A stretch of 64,000 nucleotides of DNA. It comes from Bradyrhizobium nanningense. Lineage in GTDB: Bacteria > Pseudomonadota > Alphaproteobacteria > Rhizobiales > Xanthobacteraceae. The notes beneath the pieces were generated by a model. The model did not search any database, had not been told where the DNA came from, and worked only from the letters and a program-made list of their open reading frames with translations. The translations under genes were made by a program, and so were the position numbers. This document shows, piece after piece, positions 17,536 through 28,578 of the stretch; within the stretch, counting starts at the first letter, position 1; each line of letters opens with the position of its first letter. The stretch spans positions 186,001 to 250,000 of the forward strand of contig NZ_LBJC01000014.1 in assembly GCF_004114535.1 (NCBI RefSeq). The letters run 5' to 3'.

Positions 17536-18120
17536 ATGCCATCGCTTCCGCCTACCAGGTTCACGCTCCGGACAGCGCTATGCCGGTTTCGTGACAGCCG
17601 CCGCGGCTCGGCGGCGGTCGAGTTCGCGCTGGTTGCTCCGATCTTCTTCGGGCTGCTGTTCGCCATCATCGAGACCGCGTTGGTGTTCTTCGCGGGCCAG
17701 GTGCTCGAGACCATCACCCAAAATTCGGCGCGTGTGATTCTGACCGGTCAGGCGCAAGCGCAAGGAGGCTCAGTGGCGGCCTGTCAGACGGTGCCCAACG
17801 TGGTCTCGGCGTGCGATCAGATCACGTTCAAGGCCTATGTCTGCACCCAGATCCCGGCGCTGTTCGATTGCAACAAGCTTTACGTCGATGTGGTGAGTAC
17901 CAGCTCCTTCACGACGCTGAGTCTGACCAATTACGGCGATTCCTGCACCTTCGATCCGGCCGGCGTGCAATACAATCCCGGCAGCTCCAGCCAGGTCGTC
18001 GTGGTGCGGCTGTTCTATCAGTGGCCGCTCTTCGTCACGGGCCTCGGCTACAACATCGGTTGCAGCAGCAAGCGGCTGCTGGTGGCGACCGCAGCCTTCA
18101 AGAACGAACCCTTCAACTGA
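17536..18120 (+). CDS. tadE: TadE-like pseudopilin
   Basis: A 194-residue pseudopilin of the TadE family. A basic N-terminus (FRDSRRGSAAVEFALVAPIFFGLLFAIIETALVFF) holds the prepilin-like cleavage region, with the conserved Glu in AAVEFAL and one membrane span. The rest is a periplasmic domain with several cysteines. TadE proteins are processed by the same peptidase as Flp and are needed for assembly. I favour the ATG at 17536, which has GGGGAA upstream; an in-frame ATG at 17506 would add ten residues. The next TadE-like gene follows after 17 bases. Confidence 0.88.
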   Translation: MPSLPPTRFTLRTALCRFRDSRRGSAAVEFALVAPIFFGLLFAIIETALVFFAGQVLETITQNSARVILTGQAQAQGGSVAACQTVPNVVSACDQITFKAYVCTQIPALFDCNKLYVDVVSTSSFTTLSLTNYGDSCTFDPAGVQYNPGSSSQVVVVRLFYQWPLFVTGLGYNIGCSSKRLLVATAAFKNEPFN

Positions 18121-18137
18121 CGGATCTGGTCGGACCC

Positions 18138-18752
18138 ATGCAGGCGATTGCGAAATTCTCGAGGAGTGCCCGCTGCTCGGTCCGTGACTTCGTCGCCGAC
18201 AAGCGTGCGCTTGCGGCGACCGAATTCGCGGTCATCGTCCCGCTGATGCTGGTGATGTTCTTTGGGACTGTCGAATTCTCCTCTGCGGTGGCGGTCGATC
18301 GCAAAGTCACATTGATTGCACGGACACTGTCCGATCTGACATCGCAGTCGACGACGCTTGCCGATTCCGACATGCAGAACACGTTCACGGCGAGCATCTC
18401 GATCGTCATGCCTTACGACGCTACGCTCGTGAAAGGCTCGATTTCCCAGATTTATATCGATGCGAACAGCATTGCCACGGTCCAGTGGAGCAAGGCCGGA
18501 ACCATCGCGAGCGGCGCGACGCAAGCGACGCTGGCGACTTCGGGCCGGAAGGCTGGCGACAAGGTGACCAACGAAATTCCCGCGACGCTGCTGATTCCGT
18601 CGACCTACCTCATCCTCAGCGAGGCGAGCTACACTTACACACCGACGGTGGGCTACGTGTTGAAGTCGAGCATCCCGCTGAAAGATCTGTCCTACACGCG
18701 GCCGCGCCAGTCCACTTGCGTTCAATACAACAGCGTCCCGTCCTCGTGCTGA
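18138..18752 (+). CDS. TadE/TadG-like pilus protein (TadF-like)
   Basis: A 204-residue protein with a basic leader and the TadE-like motif DKRALAATEFAVIVPLMLVMFFGTVEFSSA (shown as one membrane-embedded segment; the Glu of ATEFAV is the conserved residue). A periplasmic domain ending in a short cysteine-containing tail follows. It lacks the large von Willebrand-type domain of true TadG, so TadF or a second TadE is the better match. It forms a pair with the preceding tadE and ends 31 bases before a strong terminator. Confidence 0.82.
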   Translation: MQAIAKFSRSARCSVRDFVADKRALAATEFAVIVPLMLVMFFGTVEFSSAVAVDRKVTLIARTLSDLTSQSTTLADSDMQNTFTASISIVMPYDATLVKGSISQIYIDANSIATVQWSKAGTIASGATQATLATSGRKAGDKVTNEIPATLLIPSTYLILSEASYTYTPTVGYVLKSSIPLKDLSYTRPRQSTCVQYNSVPSSC

Positions 18753-18782
18753 CGTCCTCGAGCAGGGCCTGGAACAAAAAAA

Positions 18783-18803
18783 GGCCGTGCGTTGCGCACG
18801 GCC
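18783..18803. terminator. Bidirectional hairpin terminator between tadF-like gene and cspA
   Basis: A perfect 9-bp stem (GGCCGTGCG/CGCACGGCC) with a three-base loop lies between two convergent genes. A run of seven A precedes it on the plus strand (that is, T on the minus strand after the hairpin) and TTCTTGTTCTT follows on the plus strand. It should stop transcripts from both sides: the pilus group and cspA. Confidence 0.85.
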
Positions 18804-18843
18804 TTCTTGTTCTTGCGAGCCGATCGGGCGAGGCCCGGCGGGT

Positions 18844-19056
18844 TCAGCCTGCGGCGCGGAGGTTGTCTGCTGCCGACTTGCCGGAACGACGGTCGGCCAC
18901 GATCTCGTACGAGATCTTCTGACCTTCACGCAGCGTGCCGAGGCCCGCACGTTCCACAGCGCTGATGTGGACGAACACGTCCTGGCCGCCGTCGTCGGGC
19001 TGAATGAAGCCGAAGCCTTTGGTCGCGTTAAACCACTTCACGGTTCCCATGCTCAC
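18844..19056 (-). CDS. cspA: Cold shock protein, CspA family
   Basis: A 70-residue single cold-shock domain that binds single-stranded RNA and DNA. Both RNA-binding motifs are intact: KGFGFI (RNP1) and DVFVHISAV (RNP2), after the typical start GTVKWFN. The alphaproteobacterial ending ADNLRAAG is present. An ATG two codons downstream (19050) is an alternative start. About 270 bases of non-coding sequence lie upstream, long enough for the extended leader typical of cspA-type mRNAs. Confidence 0.95.
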   Translation of the reverse strand: MSMGTVKWFNATKGFGFIQPDDGGQDVFVHISAVERAGLGTLREGQKISYEIVADRRSGKSAADNLRAAG

Positions 19057-19250
19057 GGGGGTAGTCCCTTCTCAGATAACACAATGTTGGGGCCCGCTCG
19101 CGCAGGCCGGTTAGATCGAATTTTTGGAAGGGTCGTCAGCGTGTCTGAACCGGCTGTACCGGTGGATGCTAATGTCGTCCGGCCGAAAATCGATAAATTC
19201 CTTTTATCGGAATTCGAGCGTCAAAACAATCCGGGCACGCACGATTTTTT

Positions 19251-19277
19251 GATCCGCCGCGAGGTTCGCGGCGGATC
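19251..19277. other. Perfect 12-bp inverted repeat downstream of infA
   Basis: GATCCGCCGCGA and its exact complement flank a three-base loop, 49 bases past the infA stop. The T-run lies before the hairpin on the plus strand, which puts AAAAAA after it on the minus strand. It therefore does not have the U-tract of a standard intrinsic terminator for infA. It could still block exonucleases or aid termination. The rest of the 269-base gap to cspA holds the cspA leader and promoter, with nothing else I can identify. Confidence 0.55.
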
Positions 19278-19325
19278 AACAGAAAGGTCGGAATTTTGCT
19301 GCCCCGCTCGCGCGCCGGCGCTCGA

Positions 19326-19613
19326 CTAGCGGCGACGGAACTGGCCGCCGCGCTGTCCGGGGCGGGGCGGTCCGCCGGCAGTGTTGGGACGTTCGTCCTT
19401 GTGGCGGAAAATCAGCCGGCCCTTCTCGAGGTCATAGGGCGACATCTCCACCGTCACTCTGTCGCCCGCCAGCGTCTTGATGCGATTCTTCTTCATCTTG
19501 CCGGCGGTATAGGCGACGATCTCGTGTCCGGCGTCGAGCTGCACGCGGTAGCGGGCGTCGGGGAGGATTTCGGTGACCAGTCCTTCGAACTGGATCAGCT
19601 CTTCCTTGGCCAT
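19326..19613 (-). CDS. infA: Translation initiation factor IF-1 (C-terminally extended)
   Basis: A 95-residue protein; the first ~72 residues are IF-1, an OB-fold factor that binds the 30S A site ([20 protein letters not shown], then [17 protein letters not shown] and the KGRLIFRHK end). A Gly/Pro/Arg-rich extension ([14 protein letters not shown]) follows. The extension is longer than the standard protein but is seen in the rhizobial second copy found beside RNA helicases. It is encoded 24 bases after the DEAD-box helicase and is likely co-transcribed with it as a cold-response unit. Whether it is the only IF-1 in the genome cannot be seen here. Confidence 0.9.
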   Translation of the reverse strand: MAKEELIQFEGLVTEILPDARYRVQLDAGHEIVAYTAGKMKKNRIKTLAGDRVTVEMSPYDLEKGRLIFRHKDERPNTAGGPPRPGQRGGQFRRR

Positions 19614-19637
19614 GTGGGTGTCTCCAGTCGTAGACTG

Positions 19638-21200
<1,563 letters not shown>

Positions 21201-21346
21201 GTCAAAAGCGGGCGCCCGGCGCATTCAGCGCGGCGCGCGCAAAAGGGTGTCGAGAAGACACCTGCGTGTTTAGGGTGTCGGATGGCTTGGGAGATATGGG
21301 GCAAGCCAGAGGCCCGTAGGGGGCTTAAGAACACGCGGCTCGCAAC

Positions 21347-21369
21347 GACCTCTTGATTCGCAAGAGGTC
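21347..21369. other. Hairpin upstream of the helicase gene
   Basis: A perfect 9-bp inverted repeat (GACCTCTTG/CAAGAGGTC) with loop ATTCG lies about 150 bases upstream of the helicase start. It may be part of that gene's leader. The remaining sequence between 21201 and 21704 (504 bases) is AT-richer than its surroundings and carries the urtA promoter; I see no gene in it. Confidence 0.45.
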
Positions 21370-21614
21370 TCGGCTGCTCATATGGAACATCGAGGGGGCG
21401 CTTTCAAGGCAGGCTCGCTCGAAATGGCGATTGCGGTGCAGAAATAGTTATGCCGGAAATTTAGCCAGCCTCGTCGATTTGCCCAAAAAATAATCCGCAT
21501 GCCGCTTTGGCATACATTTGAATTGCTCAAGATTTGAGCGGCTTCTTCATTCCTAAACTTGGTTTTTAGGCAATTTTTCAAATGAAATCAACGTGTTGTC
21601 AGGTGCTCACGCCA

Positions 21615-21629
21615 TGGCATGGTTCTTGC
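21615..21629 (+). promoter_or_regulatory. Sigma-54 (RpoN) -24/-12 promoter of the urt-ure locus
   Basis: The sequence TGGCATGGTTCTTGC has the -24 GG and -12 GC exactly ten bases apart and matches TGGCAyG-N4-TTGC at all but one base. It ends 75 bases before the urtA start, leaving room for a short leader. Urea uptake genes are usually under NtrC and sigma-54, which fits. A weak NtrC-like half-site (GGTGCA at 21435-21440) lies about 175 bases upstream, but I cannot make a full dyad from it. Confidence 0.75.
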
Positions 21630-21704
21630 GAATCCGTTAATCGCAGGCGGCCGTGGGGCCGTTTCGCAGCGTTTTCACGTCTGCGTCAGGGAGATGAGAC
21701 ACTC

Positions 21705-23033
21705 ATGCTTAGCAAACGTACTCACGATATAGCGGCGTCATTTAGCCGCCGCGGCGTGCTCGCCGCGACCGCCGGACTGATGCTCGGTTTGGCTTCATTG
21801 ACTGGCGCGAAGGCAGCGGACGACACCATCAAGGTCGGCGTGCTGCACTCTCTTTCCGGCACTATGGCCATCAGCGAAACCACGCTGAAGGACACCATCC
21901 TCTTCCTGATCGACGAGCAGAACAAGAAGGGCGGCGTTCTCGGCAAGAAGCTCGAAGCCGTCGTCGTCGACCCCGCCTCGAACTGGCCGCTGTTCGCCGA
22001 GAAGGCGCGCGAGCTGATCACCAAGGACAAGGTCGCGGTGGTGTTCGGCTGCTGGACCTCGGTGTCGCGCAAGTCGGTGCTCCCGGTGTTCAAGGAGCTG
22101 AACAACATCCTGTTCTACCCCGTCCAATACGAGGGTGAGGAGAGCGAGCGCAACGTGTTCTACACGGGTGCGGCGCCGAACCAGCAGGCGATCCCCGCCG
22201 TCGACTATTTGATGAAGGAAGAGAAGGTGAAGCGCTGGGTGCTCGCGGGCACCGACTACGTCTATCCGCGCACCACCAACAAGATCCTGGAAGCCTATCT
22301 GAAGTCCAAGGGTGTCGCCCAGGAAGACATCATGATCAACTACACCCCGTTCGGTCACTCCGACTGGCAGACGATCGTGGCCGACATCAAGAAGTTCGGC
22401 TCGGCCGGCAAGAAGACCGCGGTGGTCTCGACCATCAACGGCGACGCCAACGTTCCCTTCTACAAGGAGCTCGGCAACCAGGGCATCAAGGCGAAGGACA
22501 TCCCGGTGGTGGCGTTCTCGGTCGGTGAGGAAGAACTCGCCGGCATCGACACCAAGCCGCTGGTCGGCCATCTCGCCGCCTGGAACTACTTCGAGTCGAT
22601 CAAGACCAAGGACGGGTCGAACGAGAAGTTCATCAAGGAGTGGCAGGCCTACACCAAGAACCCGAAGCGCGTGACCAACGATCCGATGGAAGCGCACGTG
22701 ATCGGCTTCAACATGTGGGTGAAGGCGGTCGAGAAGGTGAAGTCGACCGATCCGGACAAGGTGATCGACGCGCTTCCCGGCATCGAGGCACCGAACCTGA
22801 CCGGCGGCGTGTCGAAGATGCTGCCGAACCACCACATCACCAAGCCGGTGTTCATCGGCGAGATCAAGGGCAATGGCCAGTTCGACGTGGTTTGGAAGAC
22901 CCCCGGCCTCGTCGCGGGCGATGCCTGGTCGAAGGAGCTCGAGGGCTCCAAGGACCTGATCGGCGACTGGGTCGGCAAGAAGTGCGGCAACTTCAACACC
23001 AAGACCAACAAGTGCCTCGGTTCCGGTTCCTGA
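21705..23033 (+). CDS. urtA: Urea ABC transporter substrate-binding protein UrtA
   Basis: A 442-residue periplasmic binding protein that captures urea. A twin-arginine-like signal (SFSRRGVLAATAGLMLGL...AKA) is followed by the type I binding fold. The family features IKVGVLHSLSGTMAISE, VFGCWTSVSRKSVLPVF and NILFYPVQYEGEESERNVFYTGA are clear and distinguish UrtA from amino-acid-binding relatives. I start at the ATG at 21705 with GGGAGA upstream. It heads the urt operon behind a sigma-54 promoter, and a stem-loop after its stop may raise its level relative to the downstream genes. Confidence 0.95.
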   Translation: MLSKRTHDIAASFSRRGVLAATAGLMLGLASLTGAKAADDTIKVGVLHSLSGTMAISETTLKDTILFLIDEQNKKGGVLGKKLEAVVVDPASNWPLFAEKARELITKDKVAVVFGCWTSVSRKSVLPVFKELNNILFYPVQYEGEESERNVFYTGAAPNQQAIPAVDYLMKEEKVKRWVLAGTDYVYPRTTNKILEAYLKSKGVAQEDIMINYTPFGHSDWQTIVADIKKFGSAGKKTAVVSTINGDANVPFYKELGNQGIKAKDIPVVAFSVGEEELAGIDTKPLVGHLAAWNYFESIKTKDGSNEKFIKEWQAYTKNPKRVTNDPMEAHVIGFNMWVKAVEKVKSTDPDKVIDALPGIEAPNLTGGVSKMLPNHHITKPVFIGEIKGNGQFDVVWKTPGLVAGDAWSKELEGSKDLIGDWVGKKCGNFNTKTNKCLGSGS

Positions 23034-23061
23034 TCCGGATCTGACGCTCCATTGCACGATC

Positions 23062-23091
23062 GGAGAGGGCGGCGATCCCGCCGCCTTCTCC
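23062..23091 (+). terminator. Intercistronic stem-loop after urtA
   Basis: A 13-bp stem with one G-U pair (GGAGAGGGCGGCG/CGCCGCCTTCTCC) and a short loop lies 28 bases after the urtA stop and 25 bases before urtB. No long U-tract follows. Stem-loops at this place after binding-protein genes commonly protect the upstream mRNA or partly stop transcription, so that more binding protein than permease is made. That role is inferred. Confidence 0.65.
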
Positions 23092-23116
23092 ATCCATTCT
23101 GCCGGGGTCTTTCACA

Positions 23117-24724
23117 GTGCCAGTCCATTTGTCCGCGCGCCTCTGCGCGCTTGCGCTCTCATTGTTGCTGATCGTGTTCGCGCTGCCGGCCCTCGCCGGT
23201 CCGTTCGAGGACGGGGTCGCCAAATTCGCCAATGACGATTTTTCCGACACGGAAGAGGCGATCGGCGTAATCGCGAGCAGCGGCAACAAGCTGGCTTTTC
23301 CCATCATCAGCGCACTCCAGGACGGCCGGTTGATGGCCGATCCGGACAGCAAGAAGGTTTACGTTACCGGCACCGACGGCAAGTCGATCGACGCCGCGAC
23401 CGGCGAGGCGGTCGCCAGCGTTCCCGACAGTGCGAGCGCGGTCCGCCTCAACAACCGCCTGCGCCGCAGCGTCGATGCCGCGCTCGGCGGCCTGACGCTG
23501 CAGTCGCCGGATGTCGGAACGCGCCTGCAGGCCGCGCAATCCGTCTTCAAGTCGCATGAGGAGACTGCGCTCGAGGCCGTCGACGCCGCGCTCGCCAAGG
23601 AAAACAACAAATCCGTCAAGGCTGCGCTCGGCGACGCCCGCGCCGCGATCCTGTTGTTCAAGTCGGACGCCACGGAGGTGGAGAAGCTCGAGGCGGTCGC
23701 CACGCTCAAGGCGCGCGGCGACCAGGAAGCGCTGGCGCTTCTCACCGGCATGGGCGACCAGCCGGCCTCGGTGACCAAGGCCGCCGCGAGCGCCATCGGC
23801 TCGATCCAGAATTCGCTCGCGGTCTGGTCCATGGTGCAGAATGCCTGGTACGGCCTCTCGCTCGGCTCGGTGTTGCTGCTCGCCGCAATCGGGCTCGCCA
23901 TCACTTTCGGCGTGATGGGCGTGATCAACATGGCGCATGGCGAGATGGTGATGCTCGGGGCCTACACCACCTTCGTGGTGCAGGAGGTGATCCGCACCCG
24001 CTATCCCGGCCTGTTCGACTATTCGCTGTTGATTGCCGCGCCGCTCGCCTTTGTCGTCGCCGGCGCGATCGGCGTCTTGATCGAGCGCAGCATCATCCGC
24101 TTCCTCTATGGCCGTCCGCTGGAGACGCTGCTTGCGACCTGGGGCCTGTCGCTGGTGCTGCAGCAGGCCGTGCGCACCATGTTCGGCCCGACCAACCGCG
24201 AGGTCGGCAATCCCTCCTGGATGAGCGGGGCGTTCGAGTTCGGCCAGATCACCATCACCTATAACCGGCTCTGGATCCTTCTCTTCACGCTTGCCGTGTT
24301 CGCGATCCTGCTCGCGATGCTGCGTTACACCGCGCTCGGCCTCGAGATGCGCGCGGTGACGCAGAACCGCCGCATGGCAGCCTCGATGGGCATCGCCACC
24401 TCGCGCGTCGACGCGCTCACCTTCGGGCTCGGCTCGGGTATCGCGGGCATTGCCGGCGTGGCGCTGTCGCAGATCGACAATGTCAGCCCCAATCTTGGCC
24501 AGAGCTACATCATCGACAGTTTCATGGTCGTGGTGTTCGGTGGGGTCGGCAATCTCTGGGGCACGCTGGTCGGCGCCTTCACGCTCGGCATCGCCAACAA
24601 ATTCCTGGAGCCGGTCGCCGGCGCCGTGCTCGGCAAGATCGCCATCCTGGTTCTGATCATCCTGTTCATCCAAAAGCGCCCGCGCGGTCTGTTCGCGCTC
24701 AAGGGCCGTGCGGTGGAAGCATGA
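23117..24724 (+). CDS. urtB: Urea ABC transporter permease UrtB
   Basis: A 535-residue LivH-type permease with the N-terminal extension typical of UrtB. A signal peptide (ends LPALAGP) leads to a helical periplasmic domain of about 200 residues. The membrane domain begins near residue 245 (LGSVLLLAAIGLAITFGVMGVINMAHGEMVML) and includes the LivH motif NMAHGE and the coupling region RAVTQNRRMAASMGI. Translation starts at a GTG at 23117. The stop overlaps urtC (ATGA). With UrtC it forms the urea channel. Confidence 0.93.
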   Translation: MPVHLSARLCALALSLLLIVFALPALAGPFEDGVAKFANDDFSDTEEAIGVIASSGNKLAFPIISALQDGRLMADPDSKKVYVTGTDGKSIDAATGEAVASVPDSASAVRLNNRLRRSVDAALGGLTLQSPDVGTRLQAAQSVFKSHEETALEAVDAALAKENNKSVKAALGDARAAILLFKSDATEVEKLEAVATLKARGDQEALALLTGMGDQPASVTKAAASAIGSIQNSLAVWSMVQNAWYGLSLGSVLLLAAIGLAITFGVMGVINMAHGEMVMLGAYTTFVVQEVIRTRYPGLFDYSLLIAAPLAFVVAGAIGVLIERSIIRFLYGRPLETLLATWGLSLVLQQAVRTMFGPTNREVGNPSWMSGAFEFGQITITYNRLWILLFTLAVFAILLAMLRYTALGLEMRAVTQNRRMAASMGIATSRVDALTFGLGSGIAGIAGVALSQIDNVSPNLGQSYIIDSFMVVVFGGVGNLWGTLVGAFTLGIANKFLEPVAGAVLGKIAILVLIILFIQKRPRGLFALKGRAVEA

Positions 24725-25890
24725 CCCCTCACATGCTGACGCGATCGCTCGACCGCGGCGCGACGATCTTCATTGCCGTCGTCGCAGCCTGCGGCATCCT
24801 GATCCCGCTCTCCAACCTGCTGCTGCCCGCGGGCTCGTTCCTGCAGGTGCCGACCTACCTCGTCGCGCTCTGGGGCAAATATGTCTGCTACGCCATCCTG
24901 GCGCTCGCGATCGACCTGATCTGGGGCTATTGCGGCATTCTCTCGCTCGGCCACGGCGCCTTCTTCGCGCTCGGCGGCTATGCCATGGGCATGTACCTGA
25001 TGCGGCAGATCGGCACCCGCGGCGTCTACGGCAACCCGATCCTGCCGGACTTCATGGTGTTCCTGAACTATTCGAAGCTGCCCTGGTACTGGTACGGCTT
25101 CGACATGTTCTGGTTCGCCGCGCTGATGGTGCTGGTCGTGCCGGGGCTGCTCGCCTTCTGCTTCGGCTGGCTCGCGTTCCGCTCCCGCGTCACCGGCGTG
25201 TACCTCTCGATCATCACGCAGGCGATGACCTATGCGCTGCTGCTCGCCTTCTTCCGCAATGATTTCGGCTTCGGCGGCAATAACGGCCTGACCGATTTCA
25301 AGGACATCCTCGGCTTCAACGTGCAAGCGGAGGGCACCCGCGCGGCGCTGTTCGCGCTGAGCTGCCTGGCGCTGATCGCCGGCTTCCTGATCTGCCGCGC
25401 CATCGTCTCCTCGAAGCTCGGCAAGGTGCTGATCGCGGTGCGTGACGCGGAATCGCGCACGCGCTTCCTTGGCTACCGCGTCGAATCCTACAAGCTGTTC
25501 GTGTTCACGGTGTCGGCCTGCATGGCCGGCGTCGCCGGCGCGCTCTACGTCCCCCAGGTCGGCATCATCAATCCATCCGAGTTCGCGCCGGGCAATTCGA
25601 TCGAGGCGGTGATCTGGGTCGCGGTCGGCGGCCGCGGCACGCTGGTCGGCGCGGCGCTCGGTGCCGTCGTCGTCAACTACGCCAAGACGTTCTTCACCTC
25701 CGGCATGCTCGCGCCTTACTGGCTGTTCATGCTGGGCGCGCTGTTCATCCTGGTGACGCTGCTGCTGCCGAAAGGCATCGTCGGTACTTTCAACGCCTGG
25801 TGGGACTCCTCGGAGGAGAAGCGCACCGCCGCGACCCTGGCGAGCGCCGCGGCCGAAGACGGCGTCACCGAACCCAAGATGGCGGAGTAG
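24721..25890 (+). CDS. urtC: Urea ABC transporter permease UrtC
   Basis: A 389-residue LivM-type permease, the second channel subunit for urea. It has about ten membrane spans, the conserved GYCGILSLGHGAFFALGGYAMG segment and a long loop near residues 95-125 that is usual in UrtC. The coupling motif LIAVRDAESRTRFLGY lies near residue 240. The start ATG overlaps the urtB stop; the ATPase gene follows after four bases. The acidic C-terminal tail is not conserved. Confidence 0.93.
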   Translation: MTPHMLTRSLDRGATIFIAVVAACGILIPLSNLLLPAGSFLQVPTYLVALWGKYVCYAILALAIDLIWGYCGILSLGHGAFFALGGYAMGMYLMRQIGTRGVYGNPILPDFMVFLNYSKLPWYWYGFDMFWFAALMVLVVPGLLAFCFGWLAFRSRVTGVYLSIITQAMTYALLLAFFRNDFGFGGNNGLTDFKDILGFNVQAEGTRAALFALSCLALIAGFLICRAIVSSKLGKVLIAVRDAESRTRFLGYRVESYKLFVFTVSACMAGVAGALYVPQVGIINPSEFAPGNSIEAVIWVAVGGRGTLVGAALGAVVVNYAKTFFTSGMLAPYWLFMLGALFILVTLLLPKGIVGTFNAWWDSSEEKRTAATLASAAAEDGVTEPKMAE

Positions 25891-25894
25891 CGCA

Positions 25895-26656
25895 ATGAAC
25901 GTCATGGACAACCGCGCAACCTCCGCAATGCTCTATCTCGACGGCGTGCACGTCTCGTTCGACGGCTTCCACGCCATCAACAATTTGTCGCTGACGCTCG
26001 CGCCCGGTGAGATGCGCGCCATCATCGGCCCGAATGGCGCCGGCAAGACCACGATGATGGACATCATCACCGGCAAGACCAAGCCTGACGAGGGCACCGT
26101 GCTGTTCGACGGCGTCACCGATTTGACGCGCCTCGACGAGACCCGCATCGCCGAGCTCGGCATCGGCCGCAAATTCCAGAAGCCGACTGTGTTCGAGAGC
26201 CAGACCGTGCAGGACAACCTGCTGCTCGCGCTCAATGTCGACCACAGCGTCAAGGGCACGCTGTTCTGGCGCGGCAGCAAGGCCGAGTCCGAGCGCATCG
26301 ACAAGGTTCTTGAGACGATCCGCCTCACCGACGCCCGTAACCGCCTTGCCGGCAGCCTCAGCCACGGCCAGAAGCAGTGGCTGGAGATCGGCATGCTGCT
26401 CGCGCAGGATCCGAAGCTGCTTCTCGTCGACGAGCCCGTCGCGGGGATGACCGACGTCGAGACCCATCTGACCGCCGAGCTGCTGAAAGAGATCAACAAG
26501 ACCCATACCGTGATGGTCGTCGAGCACGACATGACCTTCGTGCGCGAACTCGGCGTCAAGGTCACCTGCCTGCACGAGGGCACGGTGCTGGCGGAAGGAA
26601 CCATCGACCAGGTTTCGTCCAACGAGCGGGTCATCGAAGTGTATCTGGGACGCTGA
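25895..26656 (+). CDS. urtD: Urea ABC transporter ATPase UrtD
   Basis: A 253-residue LivG-type ATPase. Walker A is GPNGAGKTT, the signature is LSHGQKQWLEIG (the SHGQ form seen in UrtD), and Walker B is LLLVDEPVAGM. The sequence RKFQKPTVFESQTVQDNL is typical of the family. It pairs with UrtE to power urea import. It starts at ATG 25895; UrtE begins three bases after its stop. Confidence 0.94.
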   Translation: MNVMDNRATSAMLYLDGVHVSFDGFHAINNLSLTLAPGEMRAIIGPNGAGKTTMMDIITGKTKPDEGTVLFDGVTDLTRLDETRIAELGIGRKFQKPTVFESQTVQDNLLLALNVDHSVKGTLFWRGSKAESERIDKVLETIRLTDARNRLAGSLSHGQKQWLEIGMLLAQDPKLLLVDEPVAGMTDVETHLTAELLKEINKTHTVMVVEHDMTFVRELGVKVTCLHEGTVLAEGTIDQVSSNERVIEVYLGR

Positions 26657-26659
26657 GCG

Positions 26660-27355
26660 ATGCTTGAGGTCAAGGACATCAACCTGTTCTACGGCGCCGC
26701 GCAGGCGCTGCGCGGCGTCTCGATTTCGGCCGAGCCGGGCAAGGTGACCTGCGTGCTCGGGCGTAACGGCGTCGGCAAGACCTCACTGCTGCGCGCGATG
26801 GTCGGGCAATATCCGATCTCGTCGGGTTCAATCGTGCTCGACGGCACCGACATCACCGGTTTGAGGCCCTATGAGCGCGCCCGCAAGGGGATCGGCTTCG
26901 TGCCGCAGGGCCGCGAGATCTTCCCGCTGCTGACGGTCGAGGAGAACCTCAAGACCGGCTTCGGCCCGCTCAAGCGCGAGGACAAGCACATTCCGGACGA
27001 CGTGTTCTCGCTGTTTCCGGTGCTGCAATCCATGCTGGGCCGGCGTGGCGGCGATCTCTCCGGCGGCCAGCAGCAGCAGCTCGCGATCGGCCGCGCGCTG
27101 GTGATGCGGCCGAAGCTGCTGCTGCTCGACGAGCCGACCGAAGGCATCCAGCCCTCGATCATCAAGGACATCGGCCGCGCCATCTCGTACTTGCGCAACC
27201 TCGGCAACATCGCCATCGTGCTAGTCGAACAATATCTCGACTTTGCCTGCGAACTCGGCGACAGTTTCGCGGTGATGGATCGCGGCGCGGTGAAATACAC
27301 CTGCGACCGCGCCAACCTCGACGCGAGCGAGATCAGCCGCCAGATGGCGCTGTAA
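26660..27355 (+). CDS. urtE: Urea ABC transporter ATPase UrtE
   Basis: A 231-residue LivF-type ATPase. Walker A GRNGVGKTS, the signature LSGGQQQQLAIGRAL and Walker B LLLLDEPTEGIQPSI are intact. YGAAQALRGVS at the start and the Glu-rich PTEGIQP segment are characteristic of UrtE. It completes the urt transporter and is followed, after 31 bases, by ureD, so urea uptake and hydrolysis form one locus. Confidence 0.94.
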   Translation: MLEVKDINLFYGAAQALRGVSISAEPGKVTCVLGRNGVGKTSLLRAMVGQYPISSGSIVLDGTDITGLRPYERARKGIGFVPQGREIFPLLTVEENLKTGFGPLKREDKHIPDDVFSLFPVLQSMLGRRGGDLSGGQQQQLAIGRALVMRPKLLLLDEPTEGIQPSIIKDIGRAISYLRNLGNIAIVLVEQYLDFACELGDSFAVMDRGAVKYTCDRANLDASEISRQMAL

Positions 27356-27386
27356 ACCATCCTGCCGCGACCGGCTGGGGAGACGG

Positions 27387-28217
<831 letters not shown>

Positions 28218-28254
28218 CTGGCTGAATTGACGAGTTGAACGGAAGAGATTCTGC

Positions 28255-28557
28255 ATGAACCTGTCTCCCCGCGAAAAGGACAAGCTTCTGATCTCGATGG
28301 CGGCGATCGTGGCGCGCCGCAGGCTGGACCGCGGCGTCAAGCTCAATCATCCCGAAGCGATTGCCATCATCTCCGATTTCATCCTCGAAGGCGCGCGCGA
28401 CGGCCGCACCGTCGCCGAGCTGATGCAGTCCGGCGCGCAGGTGCTGACCCGCGACCAGGTGATGCCGGGCATTCCGGAGATGATCCACGACATCCAGGTC
28501 GAGGCGACTTTCCCTGATGGCACCAAGCTCGTCACCGTGCACGAGCCGATCAGGTGA
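28255..28557 (+). CDS. ureA: Urease gamma subunit UreA
   Basis: A 100-residue gamma subunit of the (UreABC)3 enzyme. It starts [12 protein letters not shown] and contains the invariant [16 protein letters not shown] and the ending [11 protein letters not shown]. The length matches the family exactly. An AAGAGA ribosome-binding site precedes it. A palindromic repeat element separates it from ureB, which is unusual for these two tightly linked genes. Confidence 0.97.
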   Translation: MNLSPREKDKLLISMAAIVARRRLDRGVKLNHPEAIAIISDFILEGARDGRTVAELMQSGAQVLTRDQVMPGIPEMIHDIQVEATFPDGTKLVTVHEPIR

Positions 28558-28578
28558 GGCGCGACACTGTAGCAACAC

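Noticed and set aside
19251..19277. Intrinsic terminator for infA
   Set aside because: The hairpin is strong, but the base run after it on the infA strand is A, not T, so I list it only as an inverted repeat.
21425..21440. NtrC-binding dyad upstream of the urtA sigma-54 promoter
   Set aside because: Only one half (GGTGCA) is good; the other half (TGGCGA) is too weak to call a site.
21378..21581. 67-codon minus-strand frame between the helicase and urtA
   Set aside because: No ribosome-binding site, no recognisable features, and it lies in AT-rich promoter DNA.
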